Assembly: GCA_902812345.1 (NCBI GenBank)
Contig: CADDZM010000017.1
Coordinates: forward strand, 1 to 36,563
Direction: 5' to 3'
Length of the DNA stretch: 36,563 bases
Source of the DNA: Chloroflexota bacterium
GTDB taxonomy: Bacteria > Chloroflexota > Chloroflexia > Chloroheliales > Chloroheliaceae
Under the pieces are notes generated by a model. It did no database searches and was not told the DNA's origin. It saw only the letters and a program-made list of their open reading frames with translations. The position numbers were made by a program, and so were the translations under genes. Shown piece by piece: positions 1 through 8,528 of the stretch. Position 1 is the stretch's first letter. Every line of letters begins with the position of its first letter.

Positions 1-250
1 CCTGTTGCCCGTCCTGACCTTGTTGCCCCTGACCGGTCTGGTTGCCCTGCTGACCGTTTTGGCCCTGGCCGGGTTGATTACCCTGTTGCCCCTGCTGACC
101 GTTTTGGCCTTGCTGCCCCTGTTGATTGTTTTGGCCTTGCTGGCCGTTTTGTTGGCCCGGCTGCCCCTGGCCGGACTGGTCCTGGCCGGACTGGCCTTGC
201 TCGCCCTGTTGTCCCTGGTTACCGGGCTGGCTCTGCTGCGATTTATCACC
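1..250 (-). repeat. Degenerate tandem repeats encoding QQGQNG-type units
   Basis: Short units reading roughly CAGGGCCAAAACGGTCAG on the minus strand recur many times with single-base changes, for example around 45-75, 95-110 and 125-155. They code for the Gln/Gly/Asn-rich tail of the surrounding gene. The irregularity suggests slippage followed by drift rather than a recent expansion. Confidence 0.7.
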
Positions 251-1621
251 GGCCTGGCTTTGCTCGCTCCCGGCCGGGTTGCCGCTCGCCGAGTCCTGGG
301 TGGTAGTAGACTGGTTGCCGTTCTGGTTCTGGGCGGTCCCTTTTTGGGAAGCCTGATTAATAGCCTGTTCGCTCTTTTGCAATTGCGACTGGGCCTGCTG
401 CATTTGCTGGCTAATCTGCTGCTCCTGGCCGGTCTGGCGCAGACCATCGGCCACGTCTTTAAGGGCTTGCTGGGCGGAGGCCGGGTCTTGCTGCAAATTG
501 CTGGGTTTTACCGCGTCGGACAGTTTTTGCAGTTTCTGGGACATGTCCGGGTTGGTGTTCTTGAAATTCTGAGCGTCTTTGGCAAGATTATCCGAGAGTT
601 GCTGGGCCTGGGTGCTGTCTTTCTTCAATTGGTCCAGCGAATCACCGCTGGCAAGTTTTTCCAGTTCTTTAGCGGCGTTATCGTACTTGTCCGGCGTGTT
701 TTGCTGGAGAGCCTGCCCGACCGGTTTGGTAGCATCGGAACTATTAAAGCTGCGGGCGAGATTTTCCAGGGCGGCTTTATCGGCGGTAGTTTTATTCGGG
801 TCGGCCAGGTTTTGCAACTCCTGCTCGGCTTTTTGCAAAGAGGCCAGGGCATCGTCTTTGTTATTGCTCTTATCGAGCAAATCTTTTTGAGCCTGCTCCA
901 ACTCTTTTAGAAGTTCCTGGGTCTTGGGATCATTTTTAGCCGCTTCGGGGTCTTGTTTTTCGATTTGCTGCTTTAAATGCTCAATTTTCTCGGCTTCCTG
1001 CTGGATTTGCGACTTGATAGACTGGTTTTCCTTCACCTGGTCGCTGAACGGGTTCGGCAGCACCAGGGCAATCACCAGCAAAGGCAGCAGGACAAAGGCC
1101 GCGAAACCTTGCTTGCGCGGCATTTGTAACGGAAGGGCTTTAGAAAATTTCCGCCCTATATTTTGAATAGTGCGTGAAGCATCACTGAATTGTTGGTTTG
1201 CCATGGCGTTGTAGCCAAAGCCGTCCGGGTTGAGGTGGCCTTCGACAGCGGTGCTGAGGCGCTCTTTCAGGCCGAGGGCAATGTCAGCCTGCCGGGCTGT
1301 ATCAAGCAACTTGCGCGGCCTGAAGAAAGCGTACAGTAGCACGGCCAGAATGCTGACAGCAAGGGCCGGTAAAGCGATTAGAGCAACCTGTTCGAGAGTA
1401 AAAGAAGGCGTGACCCGGCTAATAATTGCCACAACCAGGCCAACTAAGCCACCCGCCAGGATACCGTAAGGCAGAAGCCGCACCGCCTGCTGGAAGCGCA
1501 AGCGGCCTTCCACTTTTTTCAGGTAGCGGACCAGCTTCTGGTACTCCGCGCGGCTGATTTCCTGGCCAGGTTTTGTAGCGGCGGAAGCCTTTAACGTTTC
1601 AGGTTTATCTAATACTTGCAT
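1..1621 (-). CDS. Membrane-anchored coiled-coil protein with Gln/Gly/Asn-rich tail (partial, C-terminus off window)
   Basis: The frame is open from an ATG at 1621 to the left edge, so about 540 residues are visible and the C-terminus is missing. Two membrane helices lie at about residues 48-100 and a third at about 170-190. They are followed by a charged coiled-coil stretch (about 195-260), further Gln/Lys-rich helical sequence, and from about residue 420 a low-complexity tail of degenerate QQGQNG units. The gene follows the ABC permease by 36 nt on the same strand and is probably cotranscribed with it. The architecture resembles DUF4175-like proteins (membrane helices, coiled coil, Q/G-rich end) often found near MoxR ATPase/DUF58 genes; that comparison is from memory and is inference. 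No enzymatic motif is visible. A scaffold or envelope-tethering role is possible, but the function is unknown. The long opposite-strand open frame here is a by-product of the biased composition. Confidence 0.8.
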   Translation of the reverse strand, partial: MQVLDKPETLKASAATKPGQEISRAEYQKLVRYLKKVEGRLRFQQAVRLLPYGILAGGLVGLVVAIISRVTPSFTLEQVALIALPALAVSILAVLLYAFFRPRKLLDTARQADIALGLKERLSTAVEGHLNPDGFGYNAMANQQFSDASRTIQNIGRKFSKALPLQMPRKQGFAAFVLLPLLVIALVLPNPFSDQVKENQSIKSQIQQEAEKIEHLKQQIEKQDPEAAKNDPKTQELLKELEQAQKDLLDKSNNKDDALASLQKAEQELQNLADPNKTTADKAALENLARSFNSSDATKPVGQALQQNTPDKYDNAAKELEKLASGDSLDQLKKDSTQAQQLSDNLAKDAQNFKNTNPDMSQKLQKLSDAVKPSNLQQDPASAQQALKDVADGLRQTGQEQQISQQMQQAQSQLQKSEQAINQASQKGTAQNQNGNQSTTTQDSASGNPAGSEQSQAGDKSQQSQPGNQGQQGEQGQSGQDQSGQGQPGQQNGQQGQNNQQGQQGQNGQQGQQGNQPGQGQNGQQGNQTGQGQQGQDGQQ

Positions 1622-1657
1622 GCTTTTTAACCTTGTTGTGCTTGAAAGGGCTGTTGC

Positions 1658-2734
1658 TTAACCCAGCGGCTCTCCGGTTTGGGCTGAGTGTTTATTTGGT
1701 CTGGCCGGTATCGCGAAGCGCTGGGTTTCCGGCCGCAGCGGCCTGATGTGCCGGGTGGCCTGCCACAGGTAAATAAAAATTATTCCGGTGGATATAAGCA
1801 AAAACCGCGTGACCGGGGTTAAAAGAAATTCTTTCGGCGTATTGCCAAAGAAAAGGATATTGCTACCGGGCCGGTTTTTCAAAATTTCATTTGTATCCAC
1901 GATAGCATACATTGGATTGACTGACGACACCCACATCATGGCGTCTTTGAGGTCGTTTTCCGCATAGACCGAAAACTGAAAGGAAACGGGTACCGCCTTA
2001 AAAGCAATGTTCATCCCATAAACAAGCATGAGCGGCACCACGAAATAAAGCAACAAAATATTAATGAAGGCGTTCCGGTTGGCCGTCACGCTCCGGTTCA
2101 CCGCGCTCGACCAGAAGATACCGATAGCCCCAAGCATGAGGCCGGTCACCAGGATAACTACTACCGCCGCGCCCAGTTGGTCCGGCCCAAGCCCGCCCAT
2201 CAAGAAAGCTACGCTGGCAACCGGTATTCCCGCAATTGTGACCAGCATCAGGTAGGCCAGCGACGAAAAAAGTTTGCCGACAATAATATCGCGGGGCCGC
2301 AGTAGCGTCACCAGCATTATGTCGTAGGTCTGGCGCTCTTTTTCCCCGGCGATGGTCGGAGCGCTAAAGCTGGGAGCCAGCATACAGGCCAGGAAAAGCT
2401 GGGCGACCACAATCGCCACGAAATAATTGCTGCCGAGTTCCTGGCTGCGAGGGGTCTGGGCGCTGCTGGAAGTATAGACGTTGTAGATATAACTGCGATA
2501 ATTATAGACGCGGCTGCTGTTCTGGTAAGTGTTATACATGACCAGGCCGAAACCGCTTAACAGGAGGCTAAAAGTGGCAAGGTCAACCAGGCCGTGCCAG
2601 CTTCGCATGCGGTGGCGCAACTCTTTAATAATGATGGGGTTGTAGCGCAGGGCTTTCCAGCCTCCGCTGACCAGACGAGGCAGGCTTTCCAGGCGAGGCC
2701 CGGCCTTTGGTTGCGGCAAAATATTCCCGGCCAT
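1658..2734 (-). CDS. ABC-2 type transporter permease
   Basis: The 358-residue protein has a basic cytoplasmic N-terminus with the motif NPIIIKELRHRMRSW, typical of ABC-2 permeases of the NatB/GldF type. About six membrane helices follow, at roughly residues 50-71, 104-126, 154-180, 187-210, 221-243 and 312-331. The segment SAPTIAGEKERQTYDIML between helices 2 and 3 is a family hallmark (EKERGT-like loop). The start is ATG with AGGA nine bases upstream. It should pair with the ATPase encoded just upstream (2937-3947), although a 202-nt gap with a candidate promoter separates them. The substrate cannot be told from sequence; neighbours suggest an envelope component. Very confident on family, not on cargo. 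Confidence 0.9.
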   Translation of the reverse strand: MAGNILPQPKAGPRLESLPRLVSGGWKALRYNPIIIKELRHRMRSWHGLVDLATFSLLLSGFGLVMYNTYQNSSRVYNYRSYIYNVYTSSSAQTPRSQELGSNYFVAIVVAQLFLACMLAPSFSAPTIAGEKERQTYDIMLVTLLRPRDIIVGKLFSSLAYLMLVTIAGIPVASVAFLMGGLGPDQLGAAVVVILVTGLMLGAIGIFWSSAVNRSVTANRNAFINILLLYFVVPLMLVYGMNIAFKAVPVSFQFSVYAENDLKDAMMWVSSVNPMYAIVDTNEILKNRPGSNILFFGNTPKEFLLTPVTRFLLISTGIIFIYLWQATRHIRPLRPETQRFAIPARPNKHSAQTGEPLG

Positions 2735-2829
2735 AATGGTGTTCCTGCTTGCGGGACTTTCTGGCGAAAATAGAACAAACCTTCCGAATAATTCCTGAAT
2801 AAATTTCTTACCAGGAAAGTTTGTGTTTT

Positions 2830-2858
2830 ATTTTAACCCGCGCCAAACCTTTTCACAA
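2830..2858 (-). promoter_or_regulatory. Candidate sigma-70-type promoter for the ABC permease gene
   Basis: On the minus strand TTGTGA (2853-2858) and TAAAAT (2830-2835) are separated by exactly 17 bases, matching 4/6 and 5/6 of the consensus. The predicted start point lies about 90 nt upstream of the permease ATG. It lies in the only large gap of the ABC cluster, so the permease and the Q-rich gene may have their own promoter. Confidence 0.4.
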
Positions 2859-2936
2859 GAGCGAAAGGCAGATTTAACATTCTTCTAACATTTAGGCCAG
2901 CCTGCCCTTAACCTGAAAGCAAGCTAATCCCACGGC

Positions 2937-3947
2937 CTAAGATACATATCCCCCTGTTATCTCCAGGAATATTTCTTCCAGGTTGGTCGGCTGTTCGGAG
3001 AAACCAAAGAGTGGGACATTTTTTCCGACGAAGTAACAGAGTAAATTATTAAGTTCGGCCTCGTTTCCTTCGACCTGCAATTCCCAATCGGTTTGCGGCT
3101 GATTTTCCAGCGGTCGGACTGCCTTCACGCCCGGCCCGCTTAAAAGGATATTTCTTAAAATCTCGGTTTTTTCCGTTTTGATAGGGCGGATACGCAGCTT
3201 TACCACCCGCAAATGCTGGTTAAGTTTACCTAAAATATCGCTGACCTTGCCCGAAGCCAGCAGCGTCCCTCGCTCGATGATGCCCACGTGCGAACACATT
3301 TCGGTTAGCTCGGTCAGGATGTGCGACGAAATAATAATAGTCTTGCCCATGCGGCTTAACTCTTTAAGTAGTTCGCGGAGTTCGACGCGGGCGCGAGGGT
3401 CCAGTCCGCTGGCGGGTTCGTCCAGCAGCAGTAGCCTGGGGTCGTGAATAAGCGTCCGGGCGAGAGCGAGGCGCTGGGTCATGCCCCGCGAAAGCCCTTC
3501 TATATAAGAATCTTTTTTGTCAGAGAGGTCAACCAGTTCGAGCAAGTCGTTTATCAGGCCGCCCCGGCGTTTCGGTTCGATAAAGTAGGCCGCCGCGAAA
3601 AACTCTAAATACTCGCGGGAGGTCATTTTGTCATAAATACCGATAAAATCAGGCATGTAGCCGATACAGGCCCGCAGAGCCGTTAAATTATCCTGGCGGT
3701 GGTCGTTGATGCTCAGGCCGCAAATCCAGGCTTCGCCGCCGCTCGGTTCGAGCAAGGTCGCCAGCATGCGCATGGTCGTGGTCTTACCTGCGCCGTTCGG
3801 GCCGATAAATCCATAGATAGCGCCCGCTTCGATTTCAAGGGTCACATCTTTGACAGCCTCGAATGCCCCGAAGCTTTTCGACAGGTGCGCGGCCTGGACC
3901 GTAATATCTTTTGTTTGAGAAGGGCTGGTTTGTTCTAATGGTTCCAT
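2937..3947 (-). CDS. ABC transporter ATP-binding protein
   Basis: The 336-residue ATPase has Walker A GPNGAGKTT (49-57), ABC signature LSRGMTQ (152-158) and Walker B LLLLDEP (172-178), then a switch histidine in IISSHIL. The C-terminal ~100 residues form the accessory domain common in NatA/CcmA-type drug or polymer exporters. It is the obvious partner of the ABC-2 permease at 1658-2734. It starts 66 nt after the exported membrane protein gene (4014-6158). The ATG at 3947 has no clear Shine-Dalgarno sequence, so translation may rely on A/T-rich leader sequence. All residues needed for ATP hydrolysis are present. Confidence 0.93.
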   Translation of the reverse strand: MEPLEQTSPSQTKDITVQAAHLSKSFGAFEAVKDVTLEIEAGAIYGFIGPNGAGKTTTMRMLATLLEPSGGEAWICGLSINDHRQDNLTALRACIGYMPDFIGIYDKMTSREYLEFFAAAYFIEPKRRGGLINDLLELVDLSDKKDSYIEGLSRGMTQRLALARTLIHDPRLLLLDEPASGLDPRARVELRELLKELSRMGKTIIISSHILTELTEMCSHVGIIERGTLLASGKVSDILGKLNQHLRVVKLRIRPIKTEKTEILRNILLSGPGVKAVRPLENQPQTDWELQVEGNEAELNNLLCYFVGKNVPLFGFSEQPTNLEEIFLEITGGYVS

Positions 3948-4013
3948 ATGATTTTTAGCATTTAAGGGAATTGTTACTTGTGGGTTTTAAAATTTCCACT
4001 GGCTGCTGACCAC

Positions 4014-6158
4014 TTATGAAAGAACCAAAGGTTCAAAAAGCAGGGTTAAATCGTTGCTGCTGGCCGGGTGATTGCCAAGTTGAAGCGGGAAATTGGTTGA
4101 AGCGCGCTGCCAGGCAACAATATAAACCCGGTTGGGGTCTTTCGGCAAAACCTCGCCGTCGCTGCCGATAAGGGTCGTCAGGACCGCCGCCTTGTGGTTC
4201 TGGTAAACCAGCGGGTCGGTATTCTGGACCGAACTGTACGGATTATTGGCGAAGTCTACTCCCGCCAGGGCCGAAGTCAGGTTATCAAATTTATTGCCGA
4301 CTACCATTCCTTTAGCCAGGGTAATTTTCTCCCCGGCCCGTATCAAAGGAACCCGGTAAATCGCGCCGTCCGTTTTCCAGACGCTTACATCAATCCAATT
4401 GGAACCGGTCTGGTTTTCGATAGCGCCGCTTAAACCACCGCCCGGCCCACCCGCAGCCAATTGAGCCTCGATGCCGCCGCTAAGGGTCGCAGTGGAACTG
4501 CTTTCAAAAGCAAAACTGCGCTGGTCGTCCTGCCCCATCAGAACTTTGCCGAAACCGCCGCCCGGCCCCTGCTGGATGGTGGCGAAGTCGGGGGCAAAGC
4601 TGGCGCTGCGCGAGGTAGGGTTGCTATTGCGGTAGCGCGGCAGCGGTACTGCCTCGGCCTGGTCATTCACATTCAGTTGTAAATCGTCCAGCCGGTTACT
4701 CGAATAAATCGTCCCGACGCTAATTGTACTGCCTATTAAATTTCCCTGGGCGTTCTGGCCGAGCGTCAAGATAGAAAGGCGGCTTAAAACCAGCGGTTCG
4801 CCGCTCGTCACGACCCCCGCGATATAAAACCCGGCAGTAAGCGATAGAGCCACGACCGGCGCGACCACCCAGCCCCACTCGCGTTTACCCAGCCTTTTAA
4901 GCCCAAAATAACTGACTGGCCCCAGGATGAAAACATAAATGGCGAGAATAATCCCGATAAGGGACACGTCAGGCAGGTTGGCGATTTTAGTATTGGGGTT
5001 TAGCTGGTTGGTCCAGGGCCGGTAAAGATCGGACGGCTGGCGCAACCCGGCCAGGTAAGAGGTGTGCGGCTCGAAATCCTTCAGGGCGATTGACCACATT
5101 CCGACCAGGGTCGAGTTTGGCAACGTTCTCAACTCAGTCGCGGAAAACCAGCTCTGGCCCAGACCGAACGGTTTTGTGGCTAAAAGCGGCTTGCCGTCCA
5201 GGGTCAATTGGGCGGTCGCCCCCGGCAAGAGCGCGCTGTCGGCTACGAGAATTGTATTCGGGACGGTTGTTTCGGTTGTAATTTTACGCAGGTCAGCCGG
5301 GAAAGGCTTGTTCTGGGGCGCGCCACCGGCTTTGACCGACAGGAAAGCGGCCAGGAAGCCGGAGCGGCGCAGGCTGCCATCCCCGGCTAAAAAGAGGAAG
5401 CGTCCCTGCGACAGCCAGGCTGCGGCGGCTTCTTGCAAACTGTTCTGGTTAAGTTTCTGGTCGGCCAGGGTCACATTTGAAAGGTCGGTCAGGGCCAGGC
5501 CGTCCAGGCTGTCCCAACCGCTCGAGTCAGGCGGCAAGTCTGAAGGTATCAGGTGAGCAACCCGGATAGCGGGCCGGTTGGCGGTAATCCGGCTGCCGTT
5601 GCCGTTGTAGCCGGAATTATAAAAGATACTGCCTTTGTTAATAGGCTGGGTCAGCCGCTGGCCGTTCAAGGCCGAAAGCGCGTTGCTATCATCACTGATC
5701 ACGCCCAGGAGTAATTCGGTCTGGTCGAGTGGGCGAACGGCCAGGTTTTGCTCGTTAATAATGGTACCGTCCTGCCCGGTCAGGCGCAACTGCACTTCCA
5801 CAATGTTTCGCGTGCCGGTCGGCAAATAAAGCCAGGCCTGCCGGTTAGCCGGAGGCACCAGTTGGACTGCCCGCCGGTATATGGTGGTGCCATCGTCGAA
5901 GTTCGAGAAAGAAGCCTCCAGCCAGCCTTCAAAGTTCGGGTTGCCTTCCGAAAGGCTTAAATTCACCTGCAAAGGCAGCCAGCTATTTTGCCGGTAGGAA
6001 CTGTCGAACCCGGCTTTAGCCTGTACCTGCGGGCCTTTGGCGGCTGTAACGGGCGCGGCAAAGACCGGGGCGGTTGTCAGGAGCAAGGAAGCAAACAGGC
6101 AACCTAAAAATGAAAAGCCAATAGTTTTTGGTTGGGTAAAAATTTGGAAAGTTGCCAT
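4014..6158 (-). CDS. Exported membrane protein of the ABC/PH envelope cluster, function unknown
   Basis: The 714-residue protein begins with a signal peptide (hydrophobic core about 12-34, with AFA-like cleavage context). A beta-rich extracellular region follows, then a segment resembling a glutamine-amidotransferase-like fold (WDSLDGLALTDLS, then AAAAWLSQGRFLFLAGDG), which is common in such proteins without the catalytic triad. Two helices lie at about residues 397-446 (IILAIYVFILGPVSYFGLKR, then a charged loop and VVAPVVALSLTAGFYIAG). The C-terminal ~260 residues are Gly/Ser-rich and probably beta-rich. It starts 2 nt after the PH-domain gene and precedes the ABC ATPase, so all three are probably one transcript. 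I know the general shape from proteins beside ABC-2 exporters and DUF58/MoxR clusters, but no function is established to my knowledge. Confidence 0.8.
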   Translation of the reverse strand: MATFQIFTQPKTIGFSFLGCLFASLLLTTAPVFAAPVTAAKGPQVQAKAGFDSSYRQNSWLPLQVNLSLSEGNPNFEGWLEASFSNFDDGTTIYRRAVQLVPPANRQAWLYLPTGTRNIVEVQLRLTGQDGTIINEQNLAVRPLDQTELLLGVISDDSNALSALNGQRLTQPINKGSIFYNSGYNGNGSRITANRPAIRVAHLIPSDLPPDSSGWDSLDGLALTDLSNVTLADQKLNQNSLQEAAAAWLSQGRFLFLAGDGSLRRSGFLAAFLSVKAGGAPQNKPFPADLRKITTETTVPNTILVADSALLPGATAQLTLDGKPLLATKPFGLGQSWFSATELRTLPNSTLVGMWSIALKDFEPHTSYLAGLRQPSDLYRPWTNQLNPNTKIANLPDVSLIGIILAIYVFILGPVSYFGLKRLGKREWGWVVAPVVALSLTAGFYIAGVVTSGEPLVLSRLSILTLGQNAQGNLIGSTISVGTIYSSNRLDDLQLNVNDQAEAVPLPRYRNSNPTSRSASFAPDFATIQQGPGGGFGKVLMGQDDQRSFAFESSSTATLSGGIEAQLAAGGPGGGLSGAIENQTGSNWIDVSVWKTDGAIYRVPLIRAGEKITLAKGMVVGNKFDNLTSALAGVDFANNPYSSVQNTDPLVYQNHKAAVLTTLIGSDGEVLPKDPNRVYIVAWQRASTNFPLQLGNHPASSNDLTLLFEPLVLS

Positions 6159-6160
6159 AA

Positions 6161-7765
6161 TTAAATCCGGCGTCTGGGGTCGCCCGGGCCGTTGCCGGGG
6201 TAAATCGGGCCGTCGTCGTCCCCTTCGTAGCTTTTTTCGTAATTTTCTGGCGGGCTGATTAAAACATCCCGGTAAGAGGCAAAGAAATCGGCGTAAAGCC
6301 GGTCCTGGCGTTCCTCGTCAAAGAATTTCAAAATTTCCTTGCGTCTCGAAACCTCGTCCTCGATAAGTTCCGGTTTTGGCACTCGTTCAAAGGTGATAGC
6401 CGGACCGCCGACCGTAGTTATTTTAACCGTGCCGTAGTCAAGCATGTTAGCAATCAGGCCGTTTTTCTCAAACTGGATATCCTGGACGTTGCGTATATCT
6501 ATGACGCCGACCGTTTCATCCAGGCCGAAAGGTAATTTTATTATATCGAAAACTTTTTCATCCCCGATAATGTAGCGGTCATTATGCCAGTTCTCATATT
6601 TATACCAGATTGTCGAGCAGATTGCGATAAATGCCCCTACGAACCCGACCGAGCCGATAGCGCTAATAATAGAGTTGTTCAGGCCGTACAGGAAGGGCAG
6701 GCCAAAAATGCCAAACACAATGAGCGTTGTCAGCAGAAAAACCCACCCGCTGAGGCGTTTGAACAGCACCCAGGGATGGGTGTACCAGGTGATTGTTTTC
6801 CTGGGGCGGTCTCGGATTGGGCCAAACGGGAAAGTCCGCTGGAACCAGTTCGGGTCTTCGATAACGTCAATCTCGCGGGCTTCTTCATCCTCGTTCCAGT
6901 TAATCAGGTCGGTGCCCCAGATACGGTTTTCAAGATAATTGCGCATCCGTTCTTTGCGGAAATTGCTCCGGTACATTAAATAGTTCTTCCGCAGAATATC
7001 CCATTCCATCCTGACGCCTTCAGGGTCGGGCAGGTGCTTGAAGACAATCTGGCTGCGTCCGGTGCTGGTAACGGTTACGGTGCCAATCTTAAAAACAAAT
7101 TCGACCAGGCCGCGCCCGGTTTCAATCCGCACTTCGGTGATTTTATCGAGCGGGATTTCGACCTTGGCCTTATTAAAAAGGGTTGTATTTTCAATCTGGA
7201 TAAAGCGGCGGTCAGTGATAATCAGGTAATCGTTGGCCCAATCGTTGATATACCAGCCCCACAACACCAGGTCTAGGACCAGGAGCGGTATCACCGCTAA
7301 AAATAACCAGGGTACCAGCAGCAGGGCCACCCCCGAAAGAACCAGGATGAGCGGGACCGGCAGCCAGGCCGGTTTACCGATTAAAAGAATGTGAATGGGG
7401 TGACGCCTCCGAACATCTTGGATAACCTCTTCGCTGAACCAGTCGGGCATCAGCTTGCGCCATTTTAGCTGCTGCTCGTCGGTCTGGCCCCGGTCCCGGG
7501 CGTTTTGACCCTGGGACTGCTCGACCTGCCGCCGGTATTTGTCGAGCGGGGTATCGTAGACCCATTTATCGGGGGTGCGGCTGCGGACGCGCTTGTGACC
7601 GGGCGCGCCGTTGCGAGAGCGAGTCTGATTCGTGGAACGGTTATAGGAGCGAGTGGCGGAAGAATTGGAATAAATATCGGCGGATTGCGTTGGAAGGGCG
7701 GACCGCCGGAAATCGGTAGTCCGTCCCTGTAAATCTTTCTTGCGGCGGTAATCGAACAGGTTCAT
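6161..7765 (-). CDS. Membrane protein with two bacterial PH (DUF304/bPH2) domains
   Basis: The 534-residue protein has a basic, disordered N-terminus (about 1-100). A helical pair at about 130-185 follows, then a first PH-like domain opening with NDYLIITDRRFIQIENTTLF and continuing with KVEIPLDKITEVRIE. A second helical pair lies at about 345-400. A second copy of the same fold follows (NDRYIIGDEKVFDIIK ... VGVIDIRNVQDIQFEK). This layout is that of YdbS/YdbT-like bPH2 proteins, which are membrane proteins of unclear role. The ATG has AGGTG seven bases upstream. It lies 47 nt after pgsA and 2 nt before the exported protein gene, which links membrane lipid synthesis with the ABC cluster. Confident on domains only. 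Confidence 0.88.
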   Translation of the reverse strand: MNLFDYRRKKDLQGRTTDFRRSALPTQSADIYSNSSATRSYNRSTNQTRSRNGAPGHKRVRSRTPDKWVYDTPLDKYRRQVEQSQGQNARDRGQTDEQQLKWRKLMPDWFSEEVIQDVRRRHPIHILLIGKPAWLPVPLILVLSGVALLLVPWLFLAVIPLLVLDLVLWGWYINDWANDYLIITDRRFIQIENTTLFNKAKVEIPLDKITEVRIETGRGLVEFVFKIGTVTVTSTGRSQIVFKHLPDPEGVRMEWDILRKNYLMYRSNFRKERMRNYLENRIWGTDLINWNEDEEAREIDVIEDPNWFQRTFPFGPIRDRPRKTITWYTHPWVLFKRLSGWVFLLTTLIVFGIFGLPFLYGLNNSIISAIGSVGFVGAFIAICSTIWYKYENWHNDRYIIGDEKVFDIIKLPFGLDETVGVIDIRNVQDIQFEKNGLIANMLDYGTVKITTVGGPAITFERVPKPELIEDEVSRRKEILKFFDEERQDRLYADFFASYRDVLISPPENYEKSYEGDDDGPIYPGNGPGDPRRRI

Positions 7766-7812
7766 GGCGGCACCTGTCTGTTAGTCCAGGGCTTAACCCT
7801 TTGTCGGGAGGT

Positions 7813-8520
7813 TTAGCTGGAAGGTTGAATGACCTTGACCGGTTTTTCCTCACCCGGCGGCAGCGGTTCTAGCGGCTGGGGCGGCGAAGGCGGGGTCATG
7901 GGCCGCTCATTGAAAAGATAAGCGGCGTCTTTCATATAAAGGAACCCGGAGAAAATGGTCAGAAAGACCATAATGTAGACCAGCGGCCAGGCCAGCAAAA
8001 AGAACCATTTGAACGGCTGAAAATCGCCCGTCAGCACCCAATCGTTAAGCCCCTTGAGGATACCGTTGGGGCGTAGCGCGGCATCCGCCCAGGCAATCAG
8101 CCAGGTGAGCGATACGCCGGTCAGGACGGTCTTGCGCTTGCCCCATTTACCCGCCGGGATAACTACGCCCGCCGAAGCGGCGTAAGTCCTGACCCCGGTT
8201 ATGAGAAATTCCCGCCCCAGAATGATAGCGACCAGCCAGCTTGAGATAATATTCATCTCAATCATAGCGACGAGGACACCTGCCGTAAAGAGCTTGTCAG
8301 CGGTCAGGTCCAGGAAGATACCCAGGTTGGAGACTTTTTTCTGCCGTCGGGCGAAATAGCCGTCCAGCACATCGGTAATTTCGGCGACCGCAAAGATTAT
8401 CGCGGCAATAAGATAGGAAGACGCCCAGTCGGTGAGCATCAGCAGGCCCATTACTATCGGCGTCGATAAAATGCGGGACCAGCTTAAAAGGTTGGCTATT
8501 TGCAGATTTGCTTTTAGCAC
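7813..8520 (-). CDS. pgsA: CDP-diacylglycerol--glycerol-3-phosphate 3-phosphatidyltransferase
   Basis: This enzyme makes phosphatidylglycerophosphate from CDP-diacylglycerol and glycerol-3-phosphate, the committed step to phosphatidylglycerol and cardiolipin. The complete CDP-alcohol phosphatidyltransferase signature D-G-x2-A-R-x8-G-x3-D-x3-D is present, starting DGYFARRQKK and ending GIFLDLTAD. The protein has 235 residues, slightly long because of a Pro-rich tail (PPSPPQPLEPLPP). Several membrane helices surround the catalytic segment. The start is GTG at 8520 with TAGGA upstream. It follows rimO by 8 nt, an arrangement common in bacteria (rimO-pgsA). A related phosphatidylinositol- or CDP-alcohol enzyme is possible, but the context favours PgsA. 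Confidence 0.92.
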   Translation of the reverse strand: MLKANLQIANLLSWSRILSTPIVMGLLMLTDWASSYLIAAIIFAVAEITDVLDGYFARRQKKVSNLGIFLDLTADKLFTAGVLVAMIEMNIISSWLVAIILGREFLITGVRTYAASAGVVIPAGKWGKRKTVLTGVSLTWLIAWADAALRPNGILKGLNDWVLTGDFQPFKWFFLLAWPLVYIMVFLTIFSGFLYMKDAAYLFNERPMTPPSPPQPLEPLPPGEEKPVKVIQPSS

Positions 8521-8528
8521 GTTAAATC

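Noticed and set aside
5-910. Long plus-strand open frame coding for a Leu-rich hydrophobic 301-residue product
   Set aside because: It is antisense to the coiled-coil/Q-rich gene; Gln/Gly-rich codons read in reverse give Leu/Pro/Ala. It has no ribosome site and no natural protein character.
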